In this document: piece after piece, positions 34,065-43,866 of the stretch
Layout: each line of letters begins with the position of its first letter
Position numbering within the stretch: position 1 is the first letter of the stretch
Assembly: GCF_028767185.1 (NCBI RefSeq)
Contig: NZ_JARACK010000002.1
Location: forward strand, 186,001-250,000
Direction: 5' to 3'
Source: Mangrovimonas aestuarii
GTDB lineage: Bacteria; Bacteroidota; Bacteroidia; Flavobacteriales; Flavobacteriaceae
Length of the DNA: 64,000 bases
The notes under the pieces: generated by a model
Seen by the model: the letters and a program-made list of their open reading frames with translations, nothing else
What the model was told of the DNA's origin: nothing
Database searches by the model: none
Program-made: the position numbers and the translations under genes

Positions 34065-34102
34065 AACAAAAAAGGAACTGATATTCAGTTCCTTTTTTGT
34101 TT
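34065..34102. terminator. Bidirectional rho-independent terminator
   Basis: The stem AAAAGGAACTG / CAGTTCCTTTT with loop ATATT and long A/T arms ends the DUF4252 operon and faces the small membrane gene downstream of purB. Confidence 0.88.
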
Positions 34103-34294
34103 TTATTCTTCATTTATATCTTTATCCTTAAGATCATTTCCTCCATACAGCAGAACGTTTAAGGTGACTGTTAGAAAACCAATAATCAAAAGAATGGCAA
34201 CTACTAAGTTGTCCAATATGTCAAACACTCCAGCAAGTACAAAACCTATCGAGACTGAGCTGGTAAGCCCTAATGATTGTTTGTCATTAAGCAT
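34103..34294 (-). CDS. Small two-helix membrane protein downstream of purB
   Basis: This 63-residue protein has two hydrophobic segments (about 8-24 and 30-50) and an acidic, charged tail (NDLKDKDINEE). Its ATG lies 3 bp after the purB stop codon, so it is almost certainly on the purB transcript. A terminator follows its stop immediately. I recognise no family; the tight placement supports it being a real gene. Confidence 0.55.
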   Translation of the reverse strand: MLNDKQSLGLTSSVSIGFVLAGVFDILDNLVVAILLIIGFLTVTLNVLLYGGNDLKDKDINEE

Positions 34295-34297
34295 ATG

Positions 34298-35641
34298 TTA
34301 AATCCCTGTATAGTTGGCAGGGGTAATTTGTTTTAGTTCAGTTTTTATAGTTTCAGCTACCTCTAAGGTATCAATAAAATCTGAAATAGACACTTGAGTG
34401 ATTTTCGAATTTGTTCTGGTTAATCCTTTTAGAGCTTCATATGGATTTGGATAGCCTTCACGACGCAAAATAGTTTGAATCGCCTCAGCAACAACTGCCC
34501 AGTTGTTTTCAAGGTCTTCTTCAAACTTAGCTTCGTTTAGTAATAACTTGTTAAGTCCTTTTAATGTAGATTTAAATCCAATCAAAGTATGTCCGAAAGG
34601 TACACCAACATTTCTCAAAACGGTACTATCTGTTAAATCGCGTTGTAAGCGAGATAAAGGAAGTTTAGCCGATAAATGTTCAAAAACGGCATTGGCGATA
34701 CCAAGGTTTCCTTCACTGTTTTCAAAATCGATAGGATTTACTTTATGTGGCATAGCAGAGCTTCCTACTTCACCTTTTTTGATTTTTTGCTTAAAGTAAT
34801 CCATTGATACATAAGTCCAAATATCACGGTCAAGGTCGATTAAGATCGTGTTGATACGTTTCAATCCGTCAAATAAAGCAGCCATATGATCGTAGTGCTC
34901 AATTTGGGTAGTAGGGAAAGAGTGGTGTAACCCTAGAGTGTTTTCAACGAATTTAGTACCAAAAGCTTTCCAATCTACATTAGGATATGCAACGTGGTGA
35001 GCATTGTAATTACCTGTGGCGCCACCAAATTTAGCAGCATTAGGAATATCTTTAAGTAAGTTAAACTGAGCTTCCAAACGGGTAATGAATACTTCCATTT
35101 CTTTACCTAAACGAGTAGGAGAGGCAGGCTGTCCGTGGGTTCTTGCCAACATGGAAACACTGCTCCAATCGTTTGCCAATCCTTTAAGGGTATCTACCAA
35201 AGTTTGGAACTCACCATTGTATACTTCTTCAACAGCTTCCTTTATACTTAAAGGAACTGCTGTGTTGTTAATGTCTTGAGAAGTCAATCCGAAGTGGATG
35301 AATTCTTTATATTGAGAAATATTTAAAGCATCAAAACGCTCTTTAATAAAGTATTCAACCGCTTTAACATCGTGGTTTGTTACTTTCTCTATGTCTTTTA
35401 TAGCTTGAGCGTCACCAGCAGAAAAATTGGTGTAAATAGCTCTTAAGTCAGTAAAAAGGCTAGTGTTGAAATCTGCCAATTGTGGCAATGGAATTTCACA
35501 AAGAGCAATAAAATACTCGATTTCTACCCTAACACGGTACTTAATTAAAGCTTCTTCGGAAAAATAGGCTCCTAATTCGTCTACTTTGTTGCGATAGCGT
35601 CCATCTATAGGAGAGATGGCGTTAAGTGTATTTAAAGACAT
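34298..35641 (-). CDS. purB: Adenylosuccinate lyase
   Basis: This 447-residue enzyme of the fumarase/aspartase superfamily cleaves SAICAR and adenylosuccinate in purine synthesis. The signature loop GSSAMPHKVNPIDFENSEGN holds the catalytic Ser and binding Lys/Asn, and TSQDINNTA and ARTHGQPASPT are the other conserved regions. The opening LNAISPIDGRYRNKV is typical and fixes the start. The -7 box TATCTTTG lies at 35667-35674. A small membrane-protein gene follows on the same strand. Confidence 0.97.
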   Translation of the reverse strand: MSLNTLNAISPIDGRYRNKVDELGAYFSEEALIKYRVRVEIEYFIALCEIPLPQLADFNTSLFTDLRAIYTNFSAGDAQAIKDIEKVTNHDVKAVEYFIKERFDALNISQYKEFIHFGLTSQDINNTAVPLSIKEAVEEVYNGEFQTLVDTLKGLANDWSSVSMLARTHGQPASPTRLGKEMEVFITRLEAQFNLLKDIPNAAKFGGATGNYNAHHVAYPNVDWKAFGTKFVENTLGLHHSFPTTQIEHYDHMAALFDGLKRINTILIDLDRDIWTYVSMDYFKQKIKKGEVGSSAMPHKVNPIDFENSEGNLGIANAVFEHLSAKLPLSRLQRDLTDSTVLRNVGVPFGHTLIGFKSTLKGLNKLLLNEAKFEEDLENNWAVVAEAIQTILRREGYPNPYEALKGLTRTNSKITQVSISDFIDTLEVAETIKTELKQITPANYTGI

Positions 35642-35666
35642 AGTTTGTTTAGTTTTTTTAAAGCTG

Positions 35667-35674
35667 CAAAGATA
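35667..35674 (-). promoter_or_regulatory. -7 promoter box of purB
   Basis: Minus-strand TATCTTTG matches TAnnTTTG and lies 25 bp before the purB ATG. Confidence 0.5.
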
Positions 35675-35810
35675 GTTATTTGAGTTGGGATTTGGGAATT
35701 AGCAAGTTGGAAGATTTTGTTAAGTTCTATCACAAAGTTTAGAGAGAGTATTGTGGCTAAAAATAAGTAACTTAGAAGAGCTTAAAATTTATTTGAAGAA
35801 TGATATAGTT

Positions 35811-36377
35811 ATGGAAACCATTGATCTTCTCAGTTTAAGGAAACAGTTTGCTTATTATAAGCTTTTGGGAGATAGAACTATGGCTCAGTTGAGTGATGAG
35901 CAATTATTGTGGCAATATAATGACGATAATAACAGTATTGGTGTAATTGTAAAGCACCTCTGGGGGAATATGTTGTCTAGGTAGACTGATTTTTTGACTT
36001 CTGATGGCGAAAAAACATGGCGTGAAAGAGATGCTGAATTTGAAGCGGATATTAAAACACGAACTGAATTGATGGAAAAATGGGAAGCCGGTTGGTCTTG
36101 TTTGTTTTCAGCTATAGATTCGTTAACTGTTGATGATTTAGATAAAGAGATATTCATTCGTAATCAAGGGCATAGTGTGATAGAGGCTTTGTTCTGCCAG
36201 TTGGCTCACTATTCCTATCATGTAGGACAAATGGTGTACATCGGGAAAATGTTATGTGATAAGGAGTGGCAATCATTATCCATTCCCAAAGGGGAGTCCA
36301 AAGCATATAATGCTCAAAAGTTTTCAGAAGAGAAATTCAAACAGCATTTCACTGACGAGTTTCTGAAAAAGAAGTAA
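35811..36377 (+). pseudogene. DUF1572 (DinB-like) gene interrupted by an in-frame TAG
   Basis: Two ORFs in the same frame are separated only by TAG at 35982-35984. The first ends ...IVKHLWGNMLSR and the second continues TDFLTSDGEKTWRERDAEF. Joined, they form one complete DinB/DUF1572 protein of about 188 residues, a four-helix bundle with probable metal-binding His in VKHLWGN and LAHYSYHVGQ. As I recall the family, Trp follows MLSR, so TGG to TAG is the likely change. The ATG at 35811 is chosen; a TTG at 35751 is the alternative. Frame and similarity are intact on both sides, so the mutation looks recent. Confidence 0.85.
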
Positions 36378-36399
36378 CTAAACAAAAAACTAAAATAGT

Positions 36400-37884
36400 A
36401 TGTCTAGCCGTCGAAAAGCCCCTATAAATTTAGATGTTCAAGAGTTTAAAACGATAGGGTATAATTTAGTCGATGCGCTTTCGGAGCTTTTGGAGACCAT
36501 CTATATAAAAAAAGTCACATTAGGAGAAACCCCAAAAGAGATAAAGGAAATTTTGGGTGATGAATCATTACCCGAGCATGGAATATCTGCCGAATTGATT
36601 CTATCAAGAGCTCAAGAAATGCTTTTGGAGCATTCTTTATTTAATGGGCATCCACGGTTTTTAGGCTATATAACATCTTCTCAAGCACCTATTGGAATAT
36701 TAGCAGATTTATTGGCAAGTGGTGTTAATGCCAATTGTGGCGCCAACATTTTAAGCCCTATGGCGACTGCAATAGAAACTCAAACGGTAAACTGGTTGGC
36801 TGAACTTATAGGGCTTCCAAATACTTATGGAGGAGTTTTGGTGAGTGGTGGTAATATGGCAAATTTTACTGGTTTTCTTGCGGGAAGAACCCAAAAGGCA
36901 TCCAAGTTGTTCAAATCATCAGGTTTAAAAAATGAATCTAAGGAAATGGTGCTTTATTGTTCTAAAACAACACATACTTGGGTGGAAAAGGCAGCTGTTC
37001 TTTTTGGGCATGGTAGTAATGCGATTCGGTGGGTGGACACTCATGAAAATAGAAAAATGAATATATCTATTCTTGAGAGGCTTATTAAAGAAGATATAGA
37101 AAACGGAAAAGTACCTTTTATGGTAGTAGGTACAGCAGGTGATGTAAGTACAGGTATAGTAGATGATTTGGGGTCAATCGGTAAAATATGTGAAAAGTAC
37201 AAGCTTTGGTTTCATGTAGATGGAGCTTATGGTGTTCCCGCTGCAATTGTTCCTGAGGAAAAGGAGAAATTCAAAGGCTTGGAAATGGCCGACTCCATTG
37301 CCCTAGATCCGCATAAATGGTTATATAGTCCGCTTGAGGCTGGCTGTACTTTGGTGAAAAATTCAAAACATCTTAGCGATACTTTTAGCTCCCATCCTGA
37401 GTATTATAACTTTGATTCAGACGAAGCCGACCCTTCGGTGAATTATTATGAATATGGTTTACAAAACTCAAGGGGATTTAGGGCTTTAAAAGTATGGGCA
37501 GCTATAAAACAAGTTGGTAAACATGGTTATATTGATATGATCCGTGAGGATATCAATTTGGCAAAAATGTTTTTCGATCAGGCTAATGAACATCAAGAAC
37601 TGGAAGCGATAAGCCATAATTTAAGTATAACGACTTTGCGTTATGTCCCATTAAACTTAGCTGAACAGTATAAAGCTACAGGTTTTTTAAATGACTTGAA
37701 TCAAAAACTCTTAAACGTACTGCAGAAGGAAGGAGAAGTGTTTTTATCTAATGCCATAATTAACGGTACTTACTGTTTGCGCGGGTGTATTGTAAATTTT
37801 AGAACGTCAGAGGAAGACATATCAAATATTATTCAAATTATTGTCGAAAAAGGACAACGCGTATATTCGGATTTAAAATCCTAG
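36400..37884 (+). CDS. PLP-dependent amino-acid decarboxylase (group II)
   Basis: The 494-residue fold-type I decarboxylase has PLP-lysine Lys306 in LDPHKWLYSP, cofactor Asp274 in WFHVDGAYGVP and substrate-pocket motif SGGNMANFTG. It resembles aromatic-L-amino-acid/tyrosine decarboxylases more than glutamate decarboxylase. The substrate is not certain. A permease gene follows 79 bp downstream, which suggests an amino-acid/amine exchange pair, as in acid-resistance or amine-producing systems. It follows the broken DUF1572 gene by 22 bp. Confidence 0.85.
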   Translation: MSSRRKAPINLDVQEFKTIGYNLVDALSELLETIYIKKVTLGETPKEIKEILGDESLPEHGISAELILSRAQEMLLEHSLFNGHPRFLGYITSSQAPIGILADLLASGVNANCGANILSPMATAIETQTVNWLAELIGLPNTYGGVLVSGGNMANFTGFLAGRTQKASKLFKSSGLKNESKEMVLYCSKTTHTWVEKAAVLFGHGSNAIRWVDTHENRKMNISILERLIKEDIENGKVPFMVVGTAGDVSTGIVDDLGSIGKICEKYKLWFHVDGAYGVPAAIVPEEKEKFKGLEMADSIALDPHKWLYSPLEAGCTLVKNSKHLSDTFSSHPEYYNFDSDEADPSVNYYEYGLQNSRGFRALKVWAAIKQVGKHGYIDMIREDINLAKMFFDQANEHQELEAISHNLSITTLRYVPLNLAEQYKATGFLNDLNQKLLNVLQKEGEVFLSNAIINGTYCLRGCIVNFRTSEEDISNIIQIIVEKGQRVYSDLKS

Positions 37885-37963
37885 ATTAATGAAATCATTG
37901 GATTTGTAGTTGTAAAAAAATTAAAACCGACTGAAAAACGGGTGTTTTTAAAGCAGAATATTT

Positions 37964-39235
37964 ATGAGTAAAACAATTAGTCTCAGGGAAGCAATGTCTG
38001 TTGGAATAGGAGGCATGGTTGGAGGTGGGATTTTTGCTGTATTAGGACTTGCTGTTGATTATGCACAGGGTGGTACGCCTATTGCATTTGTATTAGCTGG
38101 TATTTTAGCACTTATTACTAGCTACAGTTATGTAAAACTGTCATTGAAGTTTCCGGATAGAGGTGGTACAGTTAAGTTTATCAATAAAGGGTTTGGTATT
38201 GGTGTCTTTAGTGGGGGAGTAAATAATTTATTATGGGTAAGTTATATTATTATGTTGTCTCTATACGCTTCTGCATTTGGGGCGTATGCGCCTAATCTTT
38301 GGGAAATAACAGGAAACAAAACGTTTGATTTCCATATTTATGCTTCTGGAATTATTGTTTTGGCGACTTTGATAAATTATTACAGTATAAAGGTGGTGAG
38401 TGCAATTGAATCTTATGCTGTTATTATTAAATTGGTGATTTTATTGGGGTTTGTATGTGTTGGTATTTATGGTCTGAAGAGTAATGTGAATTTGGAGCAA
38501 TTGAATTCAAGTTATTGGTCGGGACCTTTGAAGTTGATAACAGGAGGAATGTTGATATTTGTAGCTTACGAAGGGTTTGAGCTTATAGCCAATGCAGTCC
38601 CAGATATAGAGAATCCCTCTAAAAATATTCCTAAAGCTTATTATTATTCAGTACTATTTGTAATTTTTCTTTATATCATTATTGCTTGTGTAGCAGTAGG
38701 TTCGTTGCAGTTTGATTTGATTAAAAAAGCCGAAGATTATGTGTTGGCGGAAGCAGCTAAGCCTATTTTAGGACAAACAGGATTTGTGATTATTACGGTT
38801 GCGGCACTTATTTCTACTTTTTCAGCTATTAATGCGTCACTATATGGAGGGAGTCGCGTGAGCTATGAAATCGCAGAAGAAGATGAATTGCCTCATGAGT
38901 TGAGTAGTCAGTTTTGGAATCACCCTATAGGGTTATTGATTACTTCAATTTGTACTTTAATACTAGTGAATACTTTAAAACTTGAAAGTATATCTGTAGC
39001 AGGTAGCATTGGCTTCCTACTTATTTTTTCTATGGTTAACCTATCGGCATTTAAACTTCATAATTCAATTCAGGCAAATAAGACACTTCCGTTGGTTGGT
39101 TCAGTATTATGTATAATAGCAATGCTGGTTTTAATTTTGAGTCAGATAGGATCAGACCCCGTGGGGATAGTTGTTGCCTTAGGAGTTATTATTATATGTT
39201 TTGGAGGGGAATACGTTTATAAATTCAACAAGTAA
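37964..39235 (+). CDS. APC-family amino-acid permease
   Basis: The protein has 423 residues and twelve transmembrane helices. The N-terminal SVGIGGMVGGGIFAVLG (first-helix G-x-G-I-F substrate loop) and FVAYEGFELIANAVPDIENP in helix 6 are APC hallmarks. It could exchange the substrate and product of the decarboxylase upstream, or simply import amino acids. The decarboxylase-permease order suggests one transcription unit. Confidence 0.85.
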   Translation: MSKTISLREAMSVGIGGMVGGGIFAVLGLAVDYAQGGTPIAFVLAGILALITSYSYVKLSLKFPDRGGTVKFINKGFGIGVFSGGVNNLLWVSYIIMLSLYASAFGAYAPNLWEITGNKTFDFHIYASGIIVLATLINYYSIKVVSAIESYAVIIKLVILLGFVCVGIYGLKSNVNLEQLNSSYWSGPLKLITGGMLIFVAYEGFELIANAVPDIENPSKNIPKAYYYSVLFVIFLYIIIACVAVGSLQFDLIKKAEDYVLAEAAKPILGQTGFVIITVAALISTFSAINASLYGGSRVSYEIAEEDELPHELSSQFWNHPIGLLITSICTLILVNTLKLESISVAGSIGFLLIFSMVNLSAFKLHNSIQANKTLPLVGSVLCIIAMLVLILSQIGSDPVGIVVALGVIIICFGGEYVYKFNK

Positions 39236-39322
39236 TTTGTAGGTAAAATCAGTTGAAATTTAAGAATTCATTTTTATAGGAATATTTATATTCGCACATT
39301 AAAATTTTATTTTTTTAAATTC

Positions 39323-39973
39323 ATGGGAAGATTTATAGGTATTGCTTTTACGTTTTTTACAGTGTTTAATATGTGTGCCCAACATGGTTGGTTAAAAGGA
39401 GAAATACATCTGAAAAGCGGAGATACATTAAGTGGATTTGTCAAAATTCCACAGATTTCAAAAGATTTAGTTGCGACACCATTTAATAATCCTGATAGAG
39501 TTAAGTATAGAGATACTCGAAAATCAAAAACAAAAACGTTTGAAGATAATCAAGTAAACATGGTTGTTGTTGAGGATACCGAGGAAGGTACAGCATCCTA
39601 TGAATTTATTCCATTATCCAGAAAAAGAAATGCATTGTTCAGAGTTATTGAAAAAGGGAGCGTAACTCTATATGGTCGTAGTGTAGGGGCTTCAACATCT
39701 ATGGGGCCAACATTTTTTTCTCCAGCTGGAGGAAGTGCCGTACCTAATATCCCTACCCACTATTATTATAGTAGTTTTAATGAGTTTTATGTAATTAAAG
39801 AAGGTGAGAGTGAGGCTTTCCCTTTAATGAAACATGGGACATTAAGGTCATTTAAAAAACAAGCAATAAAATATTTTCATGACTGCCCTTCGGTAGTTGA
39901 GAAGCTAAAAAACAAGATGTACAAGGAAGAAGATGTAAAAGAAGTTGTTGAAGAATATAACGCTTGCATCTAA
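39323..39973 (+). CDS. Secreted protein of unknown function
   Basis: This 216-residue protein has signal peptide GRFIGIAFTFFTVFNMCAQ and a beta-rich body starting WLKGEIHLKSGDTLSGFVKI, a pattern common in uncharacterised Flavobacteriaceae secreted proteins. A one-mismatch -7 box (TATATTCG) lies near 39288-39295. There is no operon partner; function unknown. Confidence 0.6.
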   Translation: MGRFIGIAFTFFTVFNMCAQHGWLKGEIHLKSGDTLSGFVKIPQISKDLVATPFNNPDRVKYRDTRKSKTKTFEDNQVNMVVVEDTEEGTASYEFIPLSRKRNALFRVIEKGSVTLYGRSVGASTSMGPTFFSPAGGSAVPNIPTHYYYSSFNEFYVIKEGESEAFPLMKHGTLRSFKKQAIKYFHDCPSVVEKLKNKMYKEEDVKEVVEEYNACI

Positions 39974-40006
39974 ATTTTAATAAATTATCTTGAAAGCATA
40001 AGCGAC

Positions 40007-40582
40007 CTAATTGGGTTGCTTATTTTTTATTTGCCCTATAATATGCCTAGCCCTTGCTTTATATCCAGAACTTTCATTGGGGTATTCCTGTTGTAAAATG
40101 GTTATTAGTTCGGGATGAATCCAGTCAAATTCTTTGCCAAGTAAATAAAGACTGTTCATGGCGTAGGCTTTAGGTGCGATTTTTTGTTCAGTAATCATCC
40201 AATCAAAACAAGCTTCGACAATCCGATCTTTATGGATGCTGGATATAGTTGTTTTTATGCGATTCTCTTTTTTTGAAAAATAAGCAATGACCAAAAGCTC
40301 ACAGACCTTGGCGACTGGGCGTACGGTAGAGTCTAAATGAACCTGTTTCAAACCCTTTGTGAATTTATCCAATAAAGGAAGTATAGCCTCTAAATTTTCT
40401 TTACAGACAAATTCGAACACCCATGCTGCTCGCGATGATATTTTATCATCAACTTTAAACATAATATTCATAAGGGGCTCCATAAGGATTGGTTCATTTA
40501 AAACCATAAGAGCGTATTTCATTCTGTTTTCCCTCGATGCCTTAACGTATCTCAATTTATCGTACAATTCTGCTGGGCTCAT
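40007..40582 (-). CDS. All-helical, HEAT-like protein of unknown function
   Basis: This 191-residue soluble protein consists of repeated helix pairs (SRAAWVFEFVCKENLEAILPLLDKF; AKVCELLVIAYF; APKAYAMNSLYLLGKEF), suggesting HEAT-like repeats. The same family is often mislabelled adenylosuccinate lyase in databases, but there is no lyase signature. It diverges from the haem-binding protein gene with 41 bp between starts. Confidence 0.6.
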   Translation of the reverse strand: MSPAELYDKLRYVKASRENRMKYALMVLNEPILMEPLMNIMFKVDDKISSRAAWVFEFVCKENLEAILPLLDKFTKGLKQVHLDSTVRPVAKVCELLVIAYFSKKENRIKTTISSIHKDRIVEACFDWMITEQKIAPKAYAMNSLYLLGKEFDWIHPELITILQQEYPNESSGYKARARHIIGQIKNKQPN

Positions 40583-40623
40583 TCAATATTTTCTATATTT
40601 TTAGACCCTTAAAAATACAGAAG

Positions 40624-41097
40624 ATGAAACTTGTTAAAAAAATATTACTGGCTCTTTTAGTAATTTTTGTGATTGCTCAATTTTTTGGACCTGAAAAGAA
40701 CGAAGGTGATTTAGCTTCGGTAGATACTTTTATAGCAGATACCACTCCACCGGAGTCAGTACAAGTAATTCTTAAGGAAACTTGTTATGATTGCCATAGT
40801 AGCTTTACACGTTACCCTTGGTATAACAATATTACACCGGTAAATTACTGGATGGACGAGCATATAGAACACGGAAGAAAACACCTTGATTTCTCAAGCT
40901 GGGAAGGGTATTCGGTGAAGAAAAAAGACCATAAAATGGAGGAACTGATTGAAATGGTTGAAGAAAAAGAAATGCCATTACCTTCATATACATGGACGCA
41001 CGGCGATGCCAATCTTACCGATGAGCAAATTTCTGAAGTTATAAAATGGGCAGAACAAGTACGTTTTAAGTACAGTTTGGTGGAGAGACCACAGTAA
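40624..41097 (+). CDS. Haem-binding domain protein with CxxCH motif
   Basis: This 157-residue protein has an N-terminal membrane anchor (KKILLALLVIFVIAQFF) and a Haem_bd domain. The covalent haem motif CYDCH (residues 57-61) is followed by the family-typical SSFTRYPWYNNITPVNYWM. The domain should face the periplasm and may relay electrons or sense ligands. The glycosyltransferase gene begins at the base right after its TAA, so the two are co-transcribed. Confidence 0.85.
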   Translation: MKLVKKILLALLVIFVIAQFFGPEKNEGDLASVDTFIADTTPPESVQVILKETCYDCHSSFTRYPWYNNITPVNYWMDEHIEHGRKHLDFSSWEGYSVKKKDHKMEELIEMVEEKEMPLPSYTWTHGDANLTDEQISEVIKWAEQVRFKYSLVERPQ

Positions 41098-42342
41098 ATG
41101 ACACTTAAAAACAAAAAAGTTCTCATAATTGGCTTTGTATGGCCCGAGCCTAAAAGCTCAGCGGCTGGGAGTCGTATGTTACAATTGATAGAACTCTTTA
41201 ACGAGCATGGTTGCGATATTACTTATGTGAGCACTGCTATTCGTACAGAACAATCATTTTCTTTGGAGGATTGGGGAGTGTCAGTAGACAATATCCTATT
41301 AAACGATGCTTCTTTTGATGATTATATCTTAAAACTTCAACCAGATATTGTAATGTTCGATAGGTTTATGACCGAGGAGCAGTTTGGTTGGCGAGTTGCT
41401 AAGCATTGCCCTAATGCACTTCGTATTTTGGATACCGAAGATCTGCATAGTTTACGTTTTGGGCGTCAAAAGGCTTATAAGGATAATGTTCCTTTCGATA
41501 AAAGTTACTTGTTTAACGATATGGCCAAACGGGAATTAGCGAGCATTTACCGTAGTGATTTGAGTTTGATTATCTCAGAAGCTGAAATGAAACTTTTATT
41601 GAAGGAATTCAAGGTCGATAAAAACTTGATTTACTATTTGCCTTTTTTACAACCCAAGATTTTGTTTGAGCAGTTTCAGGAGCTGCCAGGGTTTGAAGTT
41701 AGAGAGCATTTTATGACTATTGGTAACTTTCTTCACGAACCTAATTACAATTCGGCTGTTCATATAAAAAATCATATTTGGCCCAATATAAGAAAGCAGT
41801 TGCCTAAAGCCGAAATGCATCTTTACGGTGCTTATGCTTCCCAAAAAGTATTACAACTCCATAATCCAAAAGAAGGGTTTTTGGTAAAGGGTTTTGCGGA
41901 AGATGTAAATATAGCCATACAGAAATACCGGGTTTGTCTAGCGCCATTACAATTTGGTGCAGGTTTAAAAGGGAAACTTATTGATGCGATGCACAACGGA
42001 ACACCTTGTGTAATGAGTTCTATAGCTGCCGAAGGGATGTTTGGAGAGCTTGAACCTAACGGATATATAGAAGACAGCCCTGAAGAGTTCGCAGATAAAG
42101 CGGTTAATCTATATAACAGTCAAACGTTATGGAAAGACTTTATGTTCAATGGTGTAGAAATAATAAACAAACGCTTTAATGTTGAGAAGTTAAAACCAGA
42201 GTTTATTTCTGCCATAGAATCACTTCTTAATAATCTTCAACAACATCGTTTAAACAATTTTATGGGTACTATGCTACAACACCACACCATGCAGAGTACT
42301 AAGTTCATGGCTAAATGGATAGAAGCTAAAAATAAATTGTAG
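41098..42342 (+). CDS. Glycosyltransferase (GT4-like, GT-B fold)
   Basis: In this 414-residue protein, the N-terminal Rossmann-like domain opens with VLIIGFVWPEPKSSAAGSRM. The C-terminal donor-binding domain carries LYGAYASQKV, GFAEDVNIAIQKYRVCLAPL and the E-x7-E-like region of GT-B enzymes. It has no signal or membrane helices. Its ATG abuts the preceding stop codon. The acceptor is unknown; the next gene makes cardiolipin. Confidence 0.78.
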   Translation: MTLKNKKVLIIGFVWPEPKSSAAGSRMLQLIELFNEHGCDITYVSTAIRTEQSFSLEDWGVSVDNILLNDASFDDYILKLQPDIVMFDRFMTEEQFGWRVAKHCPNALRILDTEDLHSLRFGRQKAYKDNVPFDKSYLFNDMAKRELASIYRSDLSLIISEAEMKLLLKEFKVDKNLIYYLPFLQPKILFEQFQELPGFEVREHFMTIGNFLHEPNYNSAVHIKNHIWPNIRKQLPKAEMHLYGAYASQKVLQLHNPKEGFLVKGFAEDVNIAIQKYRVCLAPLQFGAGLKGKLIDAMHNGTPCVMSSIAAEGMFGELEPNGYIEDSPEEFADKAVNLYNSQTLWKDFMFNGVEIINKRFNVEKLKPEFISAIESLLNNLQQHRLNNFMGTMLQHHTMQSTKFMAKWIEAKNKL

Positions 42343-42372
42343 GATTCTTTCAGGATTTGCTAACTTAATGGC

Positions 42373-43818
42373 ATGAACTGGATTATAATATTAGAGATTC
42401 TCTATTTCCTTTTCTTGCTGTTTGTATGTTATCGCATTATTGAGGATACACGCGACAGTGCCAAATCATTGGCGTACCTTCTATTTGTAATATTCGTCCC
42501 GGTAATTGGTATTATTATTTACTTCTCTTTCGGTATTAATTATCGCAAACGAAAAATCTATAACAAAAAGGTTTTTAAGAATGCCGAGCTTGAAAAAGAA
42601 CTGGCCGAGGAGGTTATGGAGTTTTCCGAGTCCATCATGAGGGAAAACAAATTGGGAAAACACCGAAAATTGGTGAATCTACTTCTTAAAGAAGATATCA
42701 GTCCTTTAACCAACGGGAATGAAGTGTCTCTTTTGATTAACGGAGAGGAAAAATTCCCAGAGTTGTTAAAAGCCTTACGTGGCGCTAAGCACCACATCCA
42801 TTTAGAATATTATATTTTTTATAATGATGATATAGGTAGGGAGGTAGCCGGCGTCTTGCTTCAAAAAGCTAAAGAAGGAGTTGAGGTACGTTTTATATAC
42901 GATGACTTTGGAAGCCGATCAATCAGAAAGGATCTAGTTCCTCGATTAAGAGAGGGGGGAGTAAAAACGTTTCCGTTTTATGAGATTAAATTGATAGCTT
43001 TTGCTAATAGATTAAATTATCGCAATCATCGAAAAATTGCCATTATCGATGGTACTGTAGCTTTCGTTGGTGGCATCAATGTGAGGAATCGTTATATAAA
43101 CAACGGAAAGACTAATTTATATTGGCGAGATACACATTTAAAGATTCATGGTCCAGCAGTTTGGTATTTGCAGTATTTGTTTTTGGGAGATTGGAATTTT
43201 TGTGCCAGTGATAGTGTAAGACCAGATGATCGATTGTTCCGACCTGTTGATGCTTTTAAAGCTAACCAGAACAAGCTTGTTCAGATAGCAGGAAGTGGTC
43301 CAGATTCTAAAACGCCAAGTATTCTGTATGCGTTGTTTCAAGCCATAAACCTTGCAGAAGAAGAAATCTTGATAACAACGCCTTATTTTATTCCCAATCA
43401 AAGTGTTAAAGACGCTTTGATTGTAGCAGCTATGAGTGGTGTAAGTGTTAAATTCTTGGTTCCCCATGAATCTGATTCAAAGTTTGTAAATGCGGCATCC
43501 CGATCATATTACAGTGCACTAATGGAAGCCGGTGTTGAGATTTATCAATATACCAAAGGATTTGTTCACGCAAAAACTGTAGTTGTAGATAGCCATATTG
43601 CGATAGTAGGTACAGCCAATATGGATATAAGAAGTTTTGAACTGAATTTTGAGGTTAATGCAATTGTTTATGATGAAGCTTTAGCTGGTAAACTTCGGTA
43701 TACTTTTTATAAAGATATTGAAGATGCACGATTGCTTGATTTAGAATTGTGGGAACAACGATCTACACATAAAAAGATTCTAGAGAATTTGGCTCGGTTA
43801 ATGTCTCCCATGCTATAA
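42373..43818 (+). CDS. cls: Cardiolipin synthase
   Basis: The protein has 481 residues. Two N-terminal transmembrane helices (PLDc_N, about 1-55) are followed by two phospholipase D domains with HKD motifs: His219-Lys221-Asp226 (NHRKIAIIDG) and His399-Lys401-Asp406 (VHAKTVVVDS). This is the standard layout of Cls enzymes that condense phosphatidylglycerol. It lies 30 bp after the glycosyltransferase gene, probably in the same operon. Confidence 0.95.
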   Translation: MNWIIILEILYFLFLLFVCYRIIEDTRDSAKSLAYLLFVIFVPVIGIIIYFSFGINYRKRKIYNKKVFKNAELEKELAEEVMEFSESIMRENKLGKHRKLVNLLLKEDISPLTNGNEVSLLINGEEKFPELLKALRGAKHHIHLEYYIFYNDDIGREVAGVLLQKAKEGVEVRFIYDDFGSRSIRKDLVPRLREGGVKTFPFYEIKLIAFANRLNYRNHRKIAIIDGTVAFVGGINVRNRYINNGKTNLYWRDTHLKIHGPAVWYLQYLFLGDWNFCASDSVRPDDRLFRPVDAFKANQNKLVQIAGSGPDSKTPSILYALFQAINLAEEEILITTPYFIPNQSVKDALIVAAMSGVSVKFLVPHESDSKFVNAASRSYYSALMEAGVEIYQYTKGFVHAKTVVVDSHIAIVGTANMDIRSFELNFEVNAIVYDEALAGKLRYTFYKDIEDARLLDLELWEQRSTHKKILENLARLMSPML

Positions 43819-43866
43819 ATACTCTGGGATAATTAATAATTTTAACTTTATCAATCCATTAACATT

